Positions 5,485-6,497 of a stretch of DNA of 6,497 nucleotides are shown here, one piece after another. Positions within the stretch are counted from its first letter, which is position 1, and the number at the start of each line of letters is the position of its first letter. The position numbers and the translations under genes are program-made. A model generated the notes under the pieces. The model was given only the letters and a program-made list of their open reading frames with translations. It did no database searches and was not told the origin of the DNA. The DNA is taken from contig JAEOUI010000401.1 in the NCBI GenBank assembly GCA_016839425.1, forward strand, positions 1 to 6,497, written 5' to 3'. The stretch comes from Promethearchaeota archaeon. Lineage in GTDB: Archaea; Asgardarchaeota; Lokiarchaeia; Sigynarchaeales; SOKP01.

Positions 5485-6497
5485 TTAATTCTTAAGCCTT
5501 GAATTCGCTTGCTCCGTCCTTTTTTTAATGTTTTCAACGATTTCGTTTCTTTCTCGAGGAGTAAATAGGCGCATATCTTGCAAGAATTCTGCTCTTTCTG
5601 TAGCACTAAACCCAAATCGATCGATTTCTCTTAAAAATTCTGCCGTAAACATAGTCAACTCTATAGTATCTGCCACTACAGGATCGATGCCCTTGGCGTG
5701 ATCGTCAAAAATATCAACGACATTTTTATTATCTTCAAAAATAGGTAATGGTTGAGCGGGTGCCATTTGTTTGAATTTCTTAAACGGTTTTGTTTTCTTT
5801 CGCTTTCTGAATAAATAAATCGGCACTGCTCCTGCTGCTGAAACAGAAGCAATGGCTATCGATGCAATCATTAATTCCCTCCAAAAATCGTTTGAGGGTA
5901 GAGCTCCCTGACCCTCAGAAATCAAGACATATGTGTTTCCAATAAAAAGGTTCCATTTCGATTCGATTTCCGTGCGATTTGCGACATAATATCTTAAAAC
6001 ATTATAAGAAATAATGGAAGAATTGCTTCGATAGAAACATAAAGCGTAATCTTGGTTAGAAATGTCGTTATAAGAAATAGTCGTGTTCAAGCAATATTCC
6101 AAACCAACACCATAATTTCCGTTTGCGGAAATATTGTTATATATAAAAACATTCCAGTTGCTATTTGTAGCGTTTATTCCTTCTTGATAATTTTCACAAA
6201 TAGAGTTGTTATTAAAAGTGTTATTATTACTAAAAGCAATTACAATTCCTTTTTGATTTTTAAAGATACGATTATTTAAGAACGAGTTATTTTCTGCATA
6301 TGGATATATATATATGCCATTAAGATTATCTTGAATAGTATTGTCGCATATAGTATTATTTTCTGTTGAATATAAGTAAATGCCAGAGATTTTACTAAGG
6401 GAAACATTGTTGTCTCTAACATCGTTAGAACTCCCCCTATATATATGGATACCATGAAAGCAATTTTGTATCGAACTATTTTCAATAATGCAATCAA
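5485..6497 (-). CDS. Surface beta-helix (NosD-like) repeat protein with membrane anchor and cytoplasmic tail; N-terminus outside the window
   Basis: The frame is open from the window edge to TAA 5487-5485, giving the last 336 residues of a longer protein. Residues 1 to about 185 are right-handed parallel beta-helix coils of 21-24 residues with the pattern N-x-I-x-x-N...G-I-x-hydrophobic...N-N. Examples are GIHIYRGSSN (15-24), GIYLYSTENN (38-47) and GIYIYPYAENN (60-70). This is the NosD/periplasmic-copper-binding repeat class, common on archaeal surfaces, where it serves binding or carbohydrate-related roles. Many NxS/T sites suggest glycosylation. A membrane segment at about 206-228 is followed by RKRKKTK, which places the C-terminus inside. 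The tail (about 229-336) has a proline-containing linker and then a charged helical domain. I see no catalytic motif in the visible part. The gene is followed after 22 bases by the winged-helix gene. A receptor, adhesin or cell-surface enzyme are all possible. Confidence 0.9.
   Translation of the reverse strand, partial: DCIIENSSIQNCFHGIHIYRGSSNDVRDNNVSLSKISGIYLYSTENNTICDNTIQDNLNGIYIYPYAENNSFLNNRIFKNQKGIVIAFSNNNTFNNNSICENYQEGINATNSNWNVFIYNNISANGNYGVGLEYCLNTTISYNDISNQDYALCFYRSNSSIISYNVLRYYVANRTEIESKWNLFIGNTYVLISEGQGALPSNDFWRELMIASIAIASVSAAGAVPIYLFRKRKKTKPFKKFKQMAPAQPLPIFEDNKNVVDIFDDHAKGIDPVVADTIELTMFTAEFLREIDRFGFSATERAEFLQDMRLFTPRERNEIVENIKKRTEQANSRLKN
5941..6495 (-). repeat. About eight to nine tandem beta-helix coils (protein level)
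   Basis: The encoded residues 1 to about 185 divide into consecutive coils of 21-24 residues, each with an Asn-rich turn and usually a GI or GV step followed by alternating hydrophobic residues. The pattern is strong in the first six coils, weakens in ALCFYRSNSS (151-160) and is nearly gone by 185, marking the C-terminal cap of the helix. The frequent AAT/AAC codons make this the most A+T-rich coding stretch in the window. Confidence 0.8.

Noticed and set aside
5485..6102. Start of the beta-helix gene at TTG 6102
   Set aside because: The same frame continues upstream without a stop to the window edge with regular beta-helix coils, so 6102 is only an internal Leu codon.
6302..6315. Short alternating AT tract
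   Set aside because: It encodes Tyr-Ile alternation in a beta-helix coil (GIYIYPY) and needs no separate explanation as a microsatellite.
6276..6497. Minus-strand open frame with several hydrophobic stretches
   Set aside because: It looks membrane-like, but the overlapping minus frame encodes clear beta-helix coils that continue without a stop into the anchored protein. The hydrophobicity comes from reading A+T-rich Asn/Ile codons in another frame.

Overview
The window is an A+T-rich piece of what looks like an archaeal genome, with every supported gene on the minus strand. The archaeal reading rests on three things: Asp/Glu-tRNA amidotransferase subunits GatA and GatB with archaeal-style sequence, TATA-like boxes close to start codons, and T-tract terminators without hairpins. 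The gene mix (a surface beta-helix protein with a single C-terminal membrane anchor, a multi-winged-helix regulator, a DUF998-like membrane protein) is what I would expect of an Asgard archaeon, possibly of the Lokiarchaeia. That placement is inference from gene types, not a phylogeny.

Layout in transcription order, from the right edge leftwards. (1) 6497-5485: the C-terminal 336 residues of a large beta-helix surface protein, followed by a membrane anchor and a cytoplasmic tail of about 108 residues; its N-terminus lies beyond the window. (2) 5462-4788: a regulator with three predicted winged-helix units, starting 22 bases after the beta-helix stop codon and so probably co-transcribed. (3) 4640 (or 4682)-3087: a 12-segment membrane protein built as a tandem duplication of a six-segment DUF998-like unit, followed by a run of T tracts that should end transcription. 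(4) 2949-2737: a 70-residue protein with one membrane segment and a good Shine-Dalgarno site. (5) 2678-1197: gatA, with its own TATA-like element. (6) 1200-1: gatB, overlapping the gatA stop codon in an ATGA junction and cut off by the window start.

GatA and GatB work together: GatA releases ammonia from glutamine (or asparagine), and GatB uses it to convert mischarged Asp-tRNA(Asn) (and/or Glu-tRNA(Gln)) to the correct amide. The third subunit, GatC, is not in the window. The beta-helix/regulator pair and the duplicated membrane protein form a separate block related to the cell surface, whose function cannot be read from sequence. No RNA gene, CRISPR array, insertion sequence or attachment site was seen, and no stretch longer than 300 bases lacks a gene.
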